Assembly (NCBI GenBank): GCA_033807775.1
Contig: CM066321.1
Coordinates: 39,656,850 to 39,720,849, forward strand
DNA: 64,000 nucleotides
From: Saussurea involucrata
Lineage: Eukaryota; Streptophyta; Magnoliopsida; Asterales; Asteraceae
Direction of reading: 5' to 3'
The translations under genes were made by a program, and so were the position numbers. Positions 44,480 through 56,581 of this stretch are shown piece after piece (position 1 is the first letter of the stretch; each line of letters opens with the position of its first letter). The notes under the pieces are model-generated. The model was not told the origin of the DNA, made no database searches, and worked only from the letters and a program-made list of their open reading frames with translations.

Positions 44480-45415
44480 TTTTCTATGACTTTAATATAA
44501 AATTATAATACATTCAGTTACATTAAAATCTTATATAAAATAATATTACATAAAACTTTTTTATTATTTTAATATAAAATTAGAATACATTTAGATTTGT
44601 TAGAAGATTTTTCTTCTTCGATACTTTAATCATAAATGAGTCGTTACTATTGCAAGTGGGAGCTTAGTCCCATGATAGCATCAACAAAGGACTAATCATC
44701 TACGGTATGATTAGATAAATCATGATAATGTTAAATTTGAAATATTTAAAAATAGTTTTTGGTATCACTAAAAGAATTATGTCTAGAAAAAATGTTTGCA
44801 TGGCATTTTTTATTTAGATTTTGTATATGTTTATCCTCTTTAGAGCAACTTATAAAAAATAAAAACTTTGAAATTTTTAGTATAATCTTTACATAAACAA
44901 AGTTAAAGTAGAGAAGAATGAATGAAAACCTATAAATTTGAATGACTCATTTATGATTAAAATATAAAAGAAATGGAAATTCTTCTAACAAAATTAAATT
45001 TATTATTATTTTGTATTAAAATAAGTATAAAATTGAATGCATTATTATTTTATATACGGTTTTAATGAAATTGGATGTATTATCATTTTATATTAGAGTT
45101 AAAGAAAATTTTGTTAGGATAATTAAGAGAGATGATAGATGGGTTTTAAAGATGATGAGTGATGCATAGGGACCAAGTCCATAATTCAATATTTTTTGTT
45201 TTAAAAACTAATAAGTTAATTGAAAGGGAAAAGTAAATTGACAATTATACCCATCATAGGCACATGATGTCTCTAACCTTTCAAACTTAACGGTGTTAGT
45301 GTTGACTGAACCTAGCCACAATATATTGCATACCATAAGGACTATATCCATAATAAACATAGAATGAAGATCATAGTCAAAGAAAATATAAAACCATAGG
45401 GACCAAATCCACAAT
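44480..45415. repeat. Second long inverted-repeat element: rest of left arm, loop, right arm
   Basis: The left arm continues to about 44660 (GTTAGAAGA..TCATAAATGAGTC). A loop of roughly 270 bp follows, then the right arm from about 44935 (GACTCATTTATGATTAA) to 45415. Total arm length is about 490 bp. No ORF. Confidence 0.75.
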
Positions 45416-45427
45416 TATAATTAATAA

Positions 45428-46252
45428 CTAATCTCCAAAATGTGAAATTTGTTGGAGATGAATATAATCTTTTTTTGAAGATCTTGACCTTTTGTTCACC
45501 ATTTTAGAGATTATGGAAAATCCCCAAAGTCAAAATCTCCAAAATAATTTACATTCATCTCCAACAGATTCCCCATTTTGGAGAATCAAACATTGATTAT
45601 AATAATAAAATATTTTATTCATTTATTAAAATATTATTTCTCTTTCTAAATATTTTATTTTCAAAGTTTTCTATTGGTGCTTACATTTAGTAATAATTTT
45701 TTGGGTTATCTCCATATTTGGAGAAAAAATATTTCTCTCTCCTACTTTCTCCATCTTGGAGATAGTTTTGGGGAAGTTGTTGGAGCAAAATTATAGCTCA
45801 AAATCTCCATTTTCTCCATTCTAGAGGAGCTGGTGATGCTCTAAGTTTTTATTGGCAAGAGAAAGTACTCTCACTTACCTTATCATGCCGAGCATCTCCA
45901 ACACATTCTCCAAAATTTTCCAAAATGGAGAACCAAAAGTCAAAACCTCTGAAAATATTCACATTCATCTCCAATAGATTCCCTATTTTGGAGAATCCAA
46001 CATTCATTATAATAATAAAATATTTCATTTATTTGTTAAACTATTATGTCTCTCTCTAAATATTTATTTTCAAAATTTTCTATTGCTGCTTTCATGTAGT
46101 AATCATTTTTGGGGTTATCTCCATATTTGGAGAAAACTCTTTCTCTCTCCTACTTTCTCCATTTTAGAGATAGTTTTGGGGAAGCTGTTGGAGCAAAATT
46201 GTATCTCAAAATCCCCATGTGCTCCATTTTTGAAAAGTTGCTAGAGATGCTC
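45428..46252. mobile_element. Two tandem Tourist-like MITEs
   Basis: Two related copies, about 45428-45841 and 45890-46252. Both contain CAGATTCCCCATTTTGGAGAA-like and TTTGGGGAAG.TGTTGGAGCAAAAT phrases and end GATGCTC followed by TAA. The second begins GAGCATCTCCAACACATTC. They are separated by about 50 bp. Confidence 0.75.
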
Positions 46253-46438
46253 TAACATTCTTAACCATAATTTCTCACTTACTTTATCATGTAACGCTTT
46301 TTACCATAATTTCTCTCACTTGCCTTATCAAGTAACAATTTAAATCATCAAAATGGATTGTTCGTAAGCGTCTTAAACTTGATAAATATTTACCAGATAA
46401 GAGTCTTTTTCCCCACTTATTGATTAAGACTCTTGGTC
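46253..46438. other. Unassigned AT-rich spacer
   Basis: No gene or clear repeat boundary seen. TTTCTCACTTACTTTATCATGTAACG and a near copy occur close together, likely MITE debris. Confidence 0.4.
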
Positions 46439-46443
46439 CTTAT

Positions 46444-47331
46444 TGTTGGTCCCGAAGGGGTTCTACAAGGGAAGGGTGAAAGTTTGTAGAAGGGGGGCGG
46501 GGGTTGAATACAAACACAAAAACTTATACTTTTAAAATTGTTTATTGATAAATCATAAACACAATTTATAGTTTGTTGCGGAATTAGATAGGATAAACCT
46601 TATCTAAACAAACTTAGAATCACAGTAATCTTGCACTTAGAGAGATAAAGAAGGAGGATATTGTAGAAAAATGTAATATGCAATTGTTCACTTAGGAGAG
46701 AAGAGCTCTCTTAAGTAGGAGGGTTTCATTCCTATTTATACCCTATGCATTAAATGCAAGATGGAGGTACTTTACACGTGTCCAAATATCTTTAGGCGTA
46801 TGCTTCTGACGTTTTTTCAGAGACATGCTTTTGGCTGCATGGTGAACAGTGTAGTTGGCAGAATGGTTGTACAATTATAGACAAAAGCATGTTTACTTTT
46901 GTACCCTCGTATCTTTGTGCAAAAGGATAAGACAAACAAATCTTGAACTACAAGCTTCATGATCAACGATCGCTGATGTAGTCTTTCTTCAGTGAGGTCT
47001 GATGAAAGTCTCAACTATCGCTGAAGCTTTGTTCTTGAGTTGTCACGCGTTGTAGACTTGTCTTGGTTTCACTGAATACCACTTTAGATCATGAGTAGAC
47101 TTGTCTTATTTATCAGCTTGGTCTTCGACTTCAACGATAAGTTCTTTTAGGCACAAGGCTTGTTTTCAGATATTACATTATTGGTTTACATAGGAAGTGT
47201 TCAGCGATCACTGAACAAACTCAGCTTATGATCGCTAATGGTGAAACACTAATACATACAAATGTTAAATGTAATTTTCACTAAGTATTTAAAGAGTCAC
47301 CATCAAATCATTGAGAGAGTTTGGATCAACA
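46444..47331 (-). repeat. soloLTR-3 (Copia-3 family, minus strand)
   Basis: 888 bp. The minus strand reads TGTTGATCCAAACTC to GGGACCAACA, as in the Copia-3 LTR. TSD CTTAT at 46439-46443 and 47332-47336. The minus-strand TATA box is at 46733-46740. Contains TCAGCGATCACTGA and ATCGCTGA words. No internal sequence, hence a solo LTR. Confidence 0.9.
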
Positions 47332-47428
47332 CTTATGGTGCCTCTTATCAGGTAAGATTCTTGTCCATGTTATACTCAATTCGTAAGGTAAGTGAACGGC
47401 TCGTAAGTATCTACTTTCCTATTCTATC

Positions 47429-48306
47429 CGTTGATCCAAACTCTCTCGGTGATTTCATGATGACCCTTAGAATTACTTAGTGAAAATTACAAATGACATC
47501 TGTATGTATTAGTGTTTCACCATCAGTAATAACATACTGAGTCTGTTCAGTATCACTGATGGTCACCACTGTTCTTTATAGTATTCCTCAGCGATACATG
47601 TCCATCAGTGATAACCTAAGCCTGTTCACTTATCACTGATGATCGCTGATAGTTTCATATGTAAGCAATCTTGTTTGTAATCCCTGAAGACAAGTTTCGT
47701 GACAGAGAGTTCATCGCTGACATCGAAGACAAAGTTGATGAACAAGTGACAAGTCTACTAATGATCTGATGCGGACATCAGTGAAACCAAGACAAGTTCA
47801 CACACGCGACATTTCAAGAAGAAGACTTCAACGATAACTGACTTACATCAGGACTTCTCGGATGGAAGATCTATTCAGCGATCGCTGATCATGAAGCTTC
47901 TACTTCAAGAAATGTTTGTCTTATCTACTTGCACACTCCGTATAATTTGTTAGAAGGGACACACATTTGTCCAAGATCGTACAACCACTCTGCCACTACA
48001 CTGTTCACTATGCGGCCCAAAGCATGTCTTGATAAAAGTCAGAAGCATGCGCCCAATTAGATGCTGACACGTGTAAAGTCCCCCCTGCCATGCATTTAAT
48101 GCTATTCTTCTTTTCTCCCTATTTCTTGTGCAAGAACACTTAGTGATTCTCAAGTTTGTTTAGATTAGGTTCTACTTAATCTTATTCCGCAACAAACTGT
48201 AAATTGTACTTGATTTATCAATAAACAATTTAGAAAACCAAAATTGTGTGTTTGTAATCACCCCCTCTACAAATTGTTTACTTGTATAACCCCTTCGGGA
48301 CCAACA
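47429..48306 (+). repeat. Copia-3 5' LTR
   Basis: 878 bp, CGTTGATCCAAACTC (first T mutated to C) to GGGACCAACA, diverged from soloLTR-3. It contains the perfect palindrome TCAGCGATCGCTGA near 47873 and several ATCACTGAT/ATCAGTGAT words. Only about 90 bp separate it from soloLTR-3, so the two LTRs are head to head. Confidence 0.88.
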
Positions 48307-48308
48307 AG

Positions 48309-48320
48309 TGGTATCAGGGC
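48309..48320 (+). promoter_or_regulatory. Copia-3 primer binding site
   Basis: TGGTATCAGGGC, one base off the usual TGGTATCAGAGC. Confidence 0.85.
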
Positions 48321-48329
48321 AGATTGTTT

Positions 48330-50284
48330 AATCTCTATAAACAAGATCTTGCTTATACTAATCTCTTCCTTGCTATTCTCCAATTGGCACAAAACACAAA
48401 TACAAACTACATTGATAACGATTCTCATGCAAAACCTCCTCGATTTAGTAGAGATAACTTTAATCTCTGGAAAAATCGAATTATGCTTTTACTAGAAGAT
48501 GTAGATCCCACTATGTTCCATCTGTTCTTTCTCCTGTTGTTCCTGCCACTGCTACCACTCCAGCCATACCTGAAAGAGAGCTCATTAAAGAAGTCTCTAA
48601 ATGGACTAATGAAGACAAGAAGAAGGTAGTTATTGATACCAAAGCCAGATCAATATTATCTATGGCTCTACCTGATGAGGTTTATCATTCTGTTATGGAC
48701 CTCAAAGCCTCTAAAGCCATGTGGGACACAATCTCTGTTCAATATGAAGGTACATCTGAAGTACAAGAGTCCAGAAAGATAAATCTAGTAAGAAAATATG
48801 AAGCTTCATTTGTGGTAAAAATGAAACTTTATCTGAAGTACACCAACGTTTTAACCGTTTAATTATTGATAAGGCAACTGCTACTTGTTATAACTGTGAA
48901 AAGAAAGGACACTTTGCAAGTGAATGCAGGTCAAAGAAAGTATTCAAACCTTCTTCATCGTTCAAGAACTCCTCTACCTCTAAATCTAGAGTTGACAAGT
49001 ACCTGAAACTCAAAGAGAAATACCTGAAGTTGAAAAACTTCAAGAAGAAAGGTAAAGGTCTGATCGCTGAAGAACACAATTGGGCTGAATCTGATGAGGA
49101 GTCAGATTTTGATGAAGAAGATGAGGCCAACCTCTGTCTAATGGCCGATATTCAAGATGTTAAGGAAGAACCCGCTGATATTCCCTCAACTTCTTCAATT
49201 TCTCAGGTATCTATCTCTCCTTCTCCAGCTCTCATTGATGCTGATAGAATTTGTGCTATGGATTCACTGACTATTAATTTATACGGTGCCTTGAATGGCA
49301 AAACCCAAGATGAACAACTAAATCTAGACTTAACTGAACAACTTAATAAATGTCATTTAAAAATCCAAGAACTCTCTAAAATCAAAGAAAGTTTAAACGA
49401 TCAGGTCTATGTAAATTAAGTAATTAGTATTGAACACGAACAAGCCATCGCTGAACTGAAAGCTGAGAAAGCTACTGTTGAAGGATGGTGTAAATTCTCA
49501 ACAAAGATCAATGAGATAATCGGTGCTCAGATCCCTGTAAATGACATAAGTGGTCTTGGTTTTAATGCTAACACAAAAGAACCAAGCCAAGATCGTTCCA
49601 TGCTTAAGTTTGGAATGTTCGTCTCCTCCATCCCTGACACCTCATCATCTCAGTGCTCATCTTCAAATAATCCAATCCCTGAGGAAAAATCTTCTTTAAG
49701 CCTCAAACTTAAAGATAAAGGAAAAACAGTTTTACAAAAACCTCAGAAGGGTACCAAAGTGCCAAAGCTGAAAGTCTAAATCCTCAGCTACTCAACCCTC
49801 AATCTCAAAAGTTAAGATCCCTGAACATGTTCAACGATCAACCCCAAGAATAAAAGTTGATGTGATAGCTAAGAAATCTGAAGAACCCAAGGTTCTTCCA
49901 ATATCTGATGCTAAAGGCATTCTTGGTACAGGCCCTGCCCATTTAAAACTGTCAAATACTTATGCCTATGGTCCTAAAGCTACATTCAGCTATAGGAAAT
50001 GCTATCACTGCGGACTTACTGACCATATTGCTAGTAAGTGCCCCACAGCCACCAAAGCTGAAAATTCTGCTAAGGTGAAAATGACTGCCTCCAAGGCAAA
50101 GAAGATCACCCCAGGGGAAAAACAAGCCAAGGTGAAAAATACCACTACGGTTAAGAAATTACCCAAAGTGAAGGTTACCACTAACGCTGATTCATCAAAT
50201 GCTGTGAAGACCGCTGATCCTTCCACTTCTTCTTCCACTGACAAATGTGGACCCATTGTCAAGTGGGTACCAATTTCAAATTAA
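48330..50284 (+). pseudogene. gag: Copia-3 gag, heavily damaged
   Basis: Fragments in several frames. NNDSHAKPPRFSRDNFNLWKNRI-like start near 48420, then ALPDEVYHSVMDL (48662) as in Copia-1, a deletion near 48860, zinc knuckle CYNCEKKGHFASEC at about 48889, and an acidic block at 49081-49170. A second knuckle CYHCGLTDHIASKC (about 50000) precedes the protease by some 90 codons; two knuckles are usual in this lineage. Stops at 49418 and near 49780, among others, break the frame. Confidence 0.8.
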
Positions 50285-53200
50285 TCTTCCTTATGTTTGC
50301 AGGTCTCGAAGGGTATCTGGTATCTTGATAGTGGATGCTCTCGACACATGACTGGAGAAAAGAACCTGCTCACTGAATTCAAGGAAGAGAATGGTCCCTC
50401 AGTGACCTTTGGTGGAAATGGAAAAGACTATACTCGAGGGTTTGGTGTACTCTCAAATGGTACAACCACCTTCAGAAGAGTCGCTTACGTAGAAGGACAG
50501 AAGCACAATCTTCTTAGCATCAGTCACCTATGTGATAAAGACTACAAAGTATGCTTCACTAAGGAAGCATGTTTTGTCTCTAACAAAAAGGAAAAGGTTA
50601 CTCTCAGCGGTTATCGTTTGGAAAATGTTTACGTGATAAACATGGACTCAACAACCGCTGAGAACATTTGCTTTCTGTCTAAAGCCTTATCCGATGTCAA
50701 TTGGCTATGGCATAAGAGGCTCTCTCATCTCAACTTCAAAACGTTGAATACTCTCTCCTCAAAAGAACTAGTCACTGGCTTGCCTCATCACTCATACGCT
50801 AAAGAATCCCTCTGTTCAGCATGTGAAAAAGGAAAACAAACTAAAGCTAGTTTCAAGTCAAAGCAAGTGTCATCAGTGACAAACCCTCTTCAACTCCTTC
50901 ATATGGATTTATTTGGCCCTGTCAACATACAATCCATTGCTGGAAAGAAATATACTCCCTTCATAGTAGATGAATTCTCTCGTTATACATGGGTAATGTT
51001 TCTCCGTGCTAAGAGTCACACCTCAGAAGAACTCATCTCTTTTGTCAGGAAAATGGAAGTCCTGGACAATATGACTGTTCGCTCAATTAGGAGTGATCAT
51101 AGGACTGAATTCAAAAACAATTATCTTGATAACTTCTTTGAAAGCAAGGGTATTTCTCACAACTTCTCAGCGGTGAGAACACCTCGGGAAAATGGATTCG
51201 CTGAAAGAAGAAATAGAACGATCATCGAAGCTACTCGATCTATGCTCAACAATTCTCATCTTCCAACTCATTTCTGGTCAGAAGCTGTCAACACTGTCTG
51301 TTTTTCTCAAAATAGGTCGCTGATCGTCAAAAGATTCAACAAGACTGCCTATGAACGTTTCCATGGGAGAAAGCCATCTATCAACTTTCTTCATATCATT
51401 GGTTGTCAGTGATTCATTTTAAACAACAGAGATTCCCTTGGAAAATTCGATCCCAAAGCTGACGATGGAATATTCCTAGGATACTCTTCAGTGTCCAAAG
51501 CCTTCAGAGTCTTCAACAAGAGAAGACAAATTGTTGAAGAAACTATTCATGTCACCTTTGATGAATCCCGTTCAGCAAATTCAAATCTTACTGCTGAAAA
51601 CGATGAACTAAATCAGTGGATGTTTTCTCATTATGGGGAACCAGAAGCTAACTTCAATCCTGACCCTCAGGTCAACAACCCAATCGCTGATGATGTCATC
51701 ATTCCAAACATGCAGACAAGTGTAGCTGAATCGACCTCTTGGGTATCAGCTATTCCTATAAACACTTTGCCTCCATCTGAACCCTCAACTTCTGAAAATC
51801 CATCCACTTCTAATCAGCAATCAGTAAATGAAATATCATTTGAACCTTAGCAACTCTTGCCTGACATACTTGAAACCTCTACTGCTGAAGCCTCCTCTTC
51901 AGCACCTCCAGAAATCCATTCTGAGTCAGAGATTCACACTCCTGCTCAGCGATGGACAATAAATCACCCAATCGAACAAAGTCTAGGTGATCTAAACGTA
52001 GGTGTTCAGACACGACGAAGTTCAGGTAATATTTGTCTATTTGTTAATTTTGTTTTGCTGATTGATCCAAAGAAAACTGATGATGCCCTCAGAGATCCAA
52101 ACTGAGTCAGTGCTATGCAAGAAGAGCTGACTGAATTTGAAAGAAACAAGGTTTGGAATCTTGTCCCTAGACCATCTGATAAACATGTTATAGGCACCAA
52201 ATGGGTGTATCGAAACAAGTTAGATGAGTTTGGAACTGTAACTTGCAACAAAGCTCGACTAGTTGCTCAGGGATACAGACAAGAGGAAGGCAAATACTAT
52301 GATGAAACCTTTGCCCCAGTGGCAAGACTCGAAGCAATTCGACTTTTTCTAGCCTATGCAGTTCACAAAGACTTCAAAGTTCACCAAATGGATGTTAAGT
52401 CAGCATTACTTAATGGAAAGCTAAATGAAGAAGTTTATGTTGAACAACCACCATGATTCGCTGATCCTAAACATCCAGAATATGTCTATAAGTTGGATAA
52501 GGCCCTTTATGGTTTGAAACAAGCACCTCGTGCATGGTATGACACTTTATCTTCCTTTCTTATTGCTGAAAACATTGAACGTGATAAAATCGACAACACT
52601 CTGTTTTTCAGAAACGTTAAAGGTCATATTATTCTTGTTTAAATATATGTCAATGATATTATATTTGGTTCTACTAACCCATCTCTGTGTACTCGATTCG
52701 CTGAAAGAATGAAGAATGAATATAAGATGAGTATGATGGGTGGACTAACATACTTCCTTGGACTTCAGATCAAGCAAAATGATAAAGGAACTTTTATCCA
52801 CCAAAGTAAGTACGTTAAAGATATGCTGAAGAAATTCGATCTTACTCAAAGCTCAGCTATGAAAACTCCTATGGCACCTCCACTGACACTTAACAAGGAT
52901 CCCTCTGGAAAACCTTTTAATGTCACTGCCTATAGAGGAATGATCGGCTCTTTTCTCTATCTTATAGTGAGTCATCCTGATATCATGTATTCTACTTGTC
53001 TTTATGCACGATATCAATCTGAACCCAAAGAATCACATTTGATCGTTGTGAAGCGAATCTTCAGATATCTGAAGGGTACACCCAACCTAGGTCTTTGGTA
53101 TCCTAAAGACTCGGCGTTCGATCTAACTGCCTATTCAGATAGTGATTTTATAGGTTGCAAACTGGATAGAAAAAGCACCACAAGAGGTTCAACTCCTGGG

Positions 53201-53590
53201 TGGAAAGCTGGTGAGTTGGACAAGTAAAAAGCAAAATGCAGTGTCCACCTCAACCGCTGAAGCTGAATATGTAGCCGTTGGCAGTTGTTGTGCTAGGTCT
53301 TTTGGATGAGAAATCAGCTATTAGACTATGACCTTCAGCTATCAAAGATCCCAATCTATTGCGACAGCACTAGTGCCATCACTATAGCAAACAACCCAGT
53401 GCTACACTCAAAGACTAAACACATCGAGATCAGATATCATTTTATCAGAGATCATGTAATGAATGGAGACATAGAACTTCATTTTATTCCAACTGAATAT
53501 CAGTTAGCTAATTTGTTTACCAAACCTCTTGATGGGACAAGATTTAACTTTCTCATCAGCGAGCTTGGAATGCTGAACCTTGAAGAATAA
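50285..53590 (+). pseudogene. pol: Copia-3 pol: protease, integrase, RT, RNase H, with stops
   Basis: Protease IWYLDSGCSRHMTG (about 50318), pre-integrase finger (WLWHKRLSHLNF..CSACEKGK), integrase core with MDLFGP (about 50903), RSDHRTEF (about 51090) and ENGFAERRN (about 51190). RT includes DYKVCF-type spacing, KWVYRNK, ARLVAQGYRQEEG and YVNDI (about 52645) where the active site normally has two aspartates. RNase H includes AYSDSDF and a final HSKTKHIEIRYHFIRDH. Breaks: TGA after GCQ (51410), TAG at 51848, TGA at 52103 and 52454, TAA near 52640, a frame change near 53190 with a stop at 53225. Order PR-INT-RT-RH is Ty1/copia. Not functional. Confidence 0.9.
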
Positions 53591-54216
53591 CTCTTCAGCG
53601 GTAAACTATTTTATCAGCAATCAAGTTCTGTCTCTTCTGTTCATCTTATAATCTCTGAATAAATGTTCTCTGATATTAAGGTATGTTTTCTATCCTAGAT
53701 CACTGAAGTTTTCTTCAGTAAGATGTCTTTTAAAAAAACTCGGTCATTGACATTTATCTATCAGTGATCCTTTTGATAAAGATGAAAACTCATCACTGAT
53801 ATTTCTCATCAGTGATTCTTCTAAAAACACAATACAACCCTGATCCTTTTCAACAATCAGGAATGCCTTTTTCAAAATGAAAAGACAGTTTTATTTGTGA
53901 CGTCATCAAAAGAGGATAAACCATGGCACACCTTTTTGTCTGACACGTTCATCCGTTACACTTCTTGACCAATACGCTTCGTGGGACGTGTCCGTGTCAT
54001 GATGAGTGTTTTTCCCGCTCATCTCCCTGTCTCTCTCCTCTCTCATTCCTATATAAACAACTCTCGTTTATATTTTCTTCTTTACGCGCACAAAACACTC
54101 TCAAGGCAAGAAAATTCCTTTGCATTTAAACGGACTTTGAACCTAAGACTTTGATCTTCAAACCTTCAAGAAAAACATGTTCATACTTCTTCTCCTTAAT
54201 GCCTTCTTGACAACAA
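53591..54216 (+). other. Copia-3 post-pol region with promoter-like module
   Basis: No pol sequence. 53590-53830 is rich in TCAGTGAT/ATCACTGAT. Then come TGACGTCA (53898-53905), AAACCATGG (53919), a CACGT cluster (53943-53997), CCAAT (53969-53973) and TATATAAA (54050-54057), followed by a pyrimidine-rich leader and an ATG at about 54177. Copia-4 inserts at 54217. The element's remainder and 3' LTR lie outside the window. Confidence 0.55.
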
Positions 54217-54448
54217 TGTTAGTGTCAATTTTATATGTTGTATTCAAGTTGAGGGGTTATTTTGTAAATTGTGAGCCTAGGTATAAATAGCCTAGTTTAG
54301 CTCATTTTCACTAACACTTTTGATATTCATATCCTTAGAACTCTCTGTGAGTTTCTCTCTACATTGTATTACTTGATCTTGATGTTAATGAGAGATGGAC
54401 AGAGTTTTGGATAGATCTTGATTTCATTACTTGTTAATTGGGATAACA
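54217..54448 (+). repeat. Copia-4 5' LTR
   Basis: A 232-bp unit, TGTTAGTGTC to TTGGGATAACA, followed by a primer site. TATAAATA at 54282-54289. Similar in size and TATA context to the Copia-2 LTR. The target-side bases AACAA (54212-54216) may be the TSD; the matching 3' LTR is outside the window. Confidence 0.8.
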
Positions 54449-54450
54449 AG

Positions 54451-54463
54451 TGGTATCAGAGCC
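54451..54463 (+). promoter_or_regulatory. Copia-4 primer binding site
   Basis: TGGTATCAGAGCC two bases after the LTR, complementary to initiator tRNA-Met. Confidence 0.92.
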
Positions 54464-54839
54464 TAGCAGATCGAATTTGTGAAGATTTTTGAAGTTTTTG
54501 GGCACTTTTTGATATTTTCGGGTTTTACATGGATTCTATGATTTGAGGCTGTTTTGGATCGAGCTATAGGCACATACTTGTTAGAATTGATTATCTGGAT
54601 CAATTCGTGCAAGGATTCAGACTCAAAACAACAAAATCGAAGGATTTGGCAGATTTGAGTTTTTCGAATATGTTTACTGTTCAGGTCGATTTGGCGAATA
54701 TCTGTTAGTTTCTTGGTGATTTGTGCTGAACAAAAGTTGCTCAGACTGTGTTCGCGACCAACCCTACGAAGTTTCAAATCAATTGGAGTTGATTTGAGGA
54801 TTTTTGAGCACTTAGAAAATTTTCTCGTTAAAACTCATA

Positions 54840-55180
54840 ACTGTCGTACGTGTAACTGTTCTTGGTGTTCATAACTGTCGCACGATTCTTAGCATCATAA
54901 CTGTCGCACGATCCTTGCCCGACTACATTTTTAGTCGTACAAGTGTTGTACGAGAGTTACTGTACACAAAGCTTAGTCACACAAGTTCCATACGACAGTT
55001 ACTGTTTACCTGACCAAGTCGTACAAGGTTCGTACGAGAGTTGGTCCAAGTCGCACACTTGTTGTACGAGAGTTACTGTTGCTGAGTCCAAGTCGTACAT
55101 GTTCTGTACGACAGTTACTGTTCACTTGTACTGTCGCACACGTTCTATACGACAGTCGTACGTTTTTGCCCGACAGTTTG
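54840..55180 (+). repeat. GTCGTAC/GTACGAC array in Copia-4 leader
   Basis: About ten irregular units such as AGTCGTACAAGTGTTGTACG followed by AGAGTTACTGT. Most are short inverted repeats (GTCGTACA..TGTACGAC), some degenerate (GTCGCAC, ATACGAC). The same repeat type is found after pol at 63060-63410 and 63840-64000. Confidence 0.92.
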
Positions 55181-55236
55181 TCAAATTTTCACAAATTCAC
55201 TTTTCTGTGTAAAGATCAATACAAGTAATTTTCAAG

Positions 55237-56581
55237 ATGAATAGAAACGACATAATGAACTCTTTGGGAAGTGATACTAGACCTCCGATTTTGATCAAAA
55301 AAGAGTATGAACAATGGAAAGAGAGGTTTGAGGATTTCCTTGAAAGACAATCGAATGGTGATCACTTGATAGATTCTCTTCATAATGGTCTAATGAAACC
55401 TGTTCTTAAGGATTATCGTGTTGAGGGTGCACCAGAACCAGATAATAGATTGGTTCCTCTTTCCGAGTACACTGTTGATCAAAAAGCAAGATTCGATGCT
55501 GACAAGAAGGCAAGATCATATGTGATTATGGGGATTCCGAATGAGGTGTTCAACAAGATTGATAGTTACAAAGATACGGCAAACAGTATGTGGAGACAGT
55601 TAGAAAAGATGTTACAAGGGTCTCAGATTGGAAATCAGATGAAAATCACAATGTGCATCAATAGGTATGAAGAGTTTAAGGCAAAGGAAGATGAGTCACT
55701 TCATGACACATATGACAGATTCATGATTTTACTTAATGAACCAAGTAAAAACAAGATAAAAAAGGATCTGATCGAATTGAATGTCAAATTTCTTACCTCA
55801 CTACAACCCGAATGGAAGAGTGTAGCTAAAAAAATGAAACAAAATCCGAGACTCTCCACTATGCCACTACATGAATTGTATGAGACGATGTTGCAAGATG
55901 AGGAAGAAATAGATGAGATAAGAGAGGAGAAGAACAAGAAAAAGAAGAAAGATTTCTCACAAGAACCGATTGCACTACAAGTCGAGGTACAACCGAATAA
56001 CTTTACAACTGATGAATCTGGAATGTTTGATACAGGGTTCAGGGGAAATATTTCTGATGATGGTGTTGAACTACATCAAGCTTTGGTTCTTCTCACAAGG
56101 CACTTTCGAAAGGAGGTTTTACAAACCTTCGTCATCAAACAACAATCTGAGGTATACATCTGGTTCGAGAAATTTTGAGAACAACAATTATGAAAGGAAA
56201 CCTTTTGGAGAGCAAAGAGTTGAAAATACTGATAAAAGATTTGAGCAAAGATCAGAGAAAGCTGAAGGAAAGAAGGTGTATGAGAACATGGAGAAAAAGT
56301 TCGAAGATAAGAAAGCTGTGGAGATTCAAAAGTGCTACAACTGTGGTACTCCGGGTCACTATGCAAGAGATTGTCAAAAGAAGGTTGTGAAGAACACTGA
56401 TTACTATAAACAAAAGTTGCTTCTTGCACAACAAAAGGAAGATGGAAAAGCTCTTATGGTGGAGGAAGAGTATTTTCTTAATTATTCTGATGACGAGGGA
56501 GAAAATGAAGAGCATGCAAATATGTGCCAAGCAGAATTCGATCTGACGATGAGGATAAGTCTGACACTTCCTCACAGGTAA
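55237..56581 (+). pseudogene. gag: Copia-4 gag with frameshifts
   Basis: ATG at 55237 (MNRNDIMNSLGSDTRPP). The UBN2-type domain matches Copia-2 gag: SMWRQLEKMLQGS, GNQMKITM, LNVKFLTSLQPEW. The frame shifts near 56110 and continues in another frame to 56581, carrying the zinc knuckle CYNCGTPGHYARDC (about 56332) and an acidic end (NYSDDEGENEEHANMC). A second shift joins it to the coiled-coil extension. Packages element RNA in the intact relative. Confidence 0.88.

Noticed and set aside
54840..55180. Short palindromic repeats looking like CRISPR or a bacterial operator array
   Set aside because: Irregular spacing, repeated spacer phrases (AGTTACTGTTC), and position in a Copia leader.
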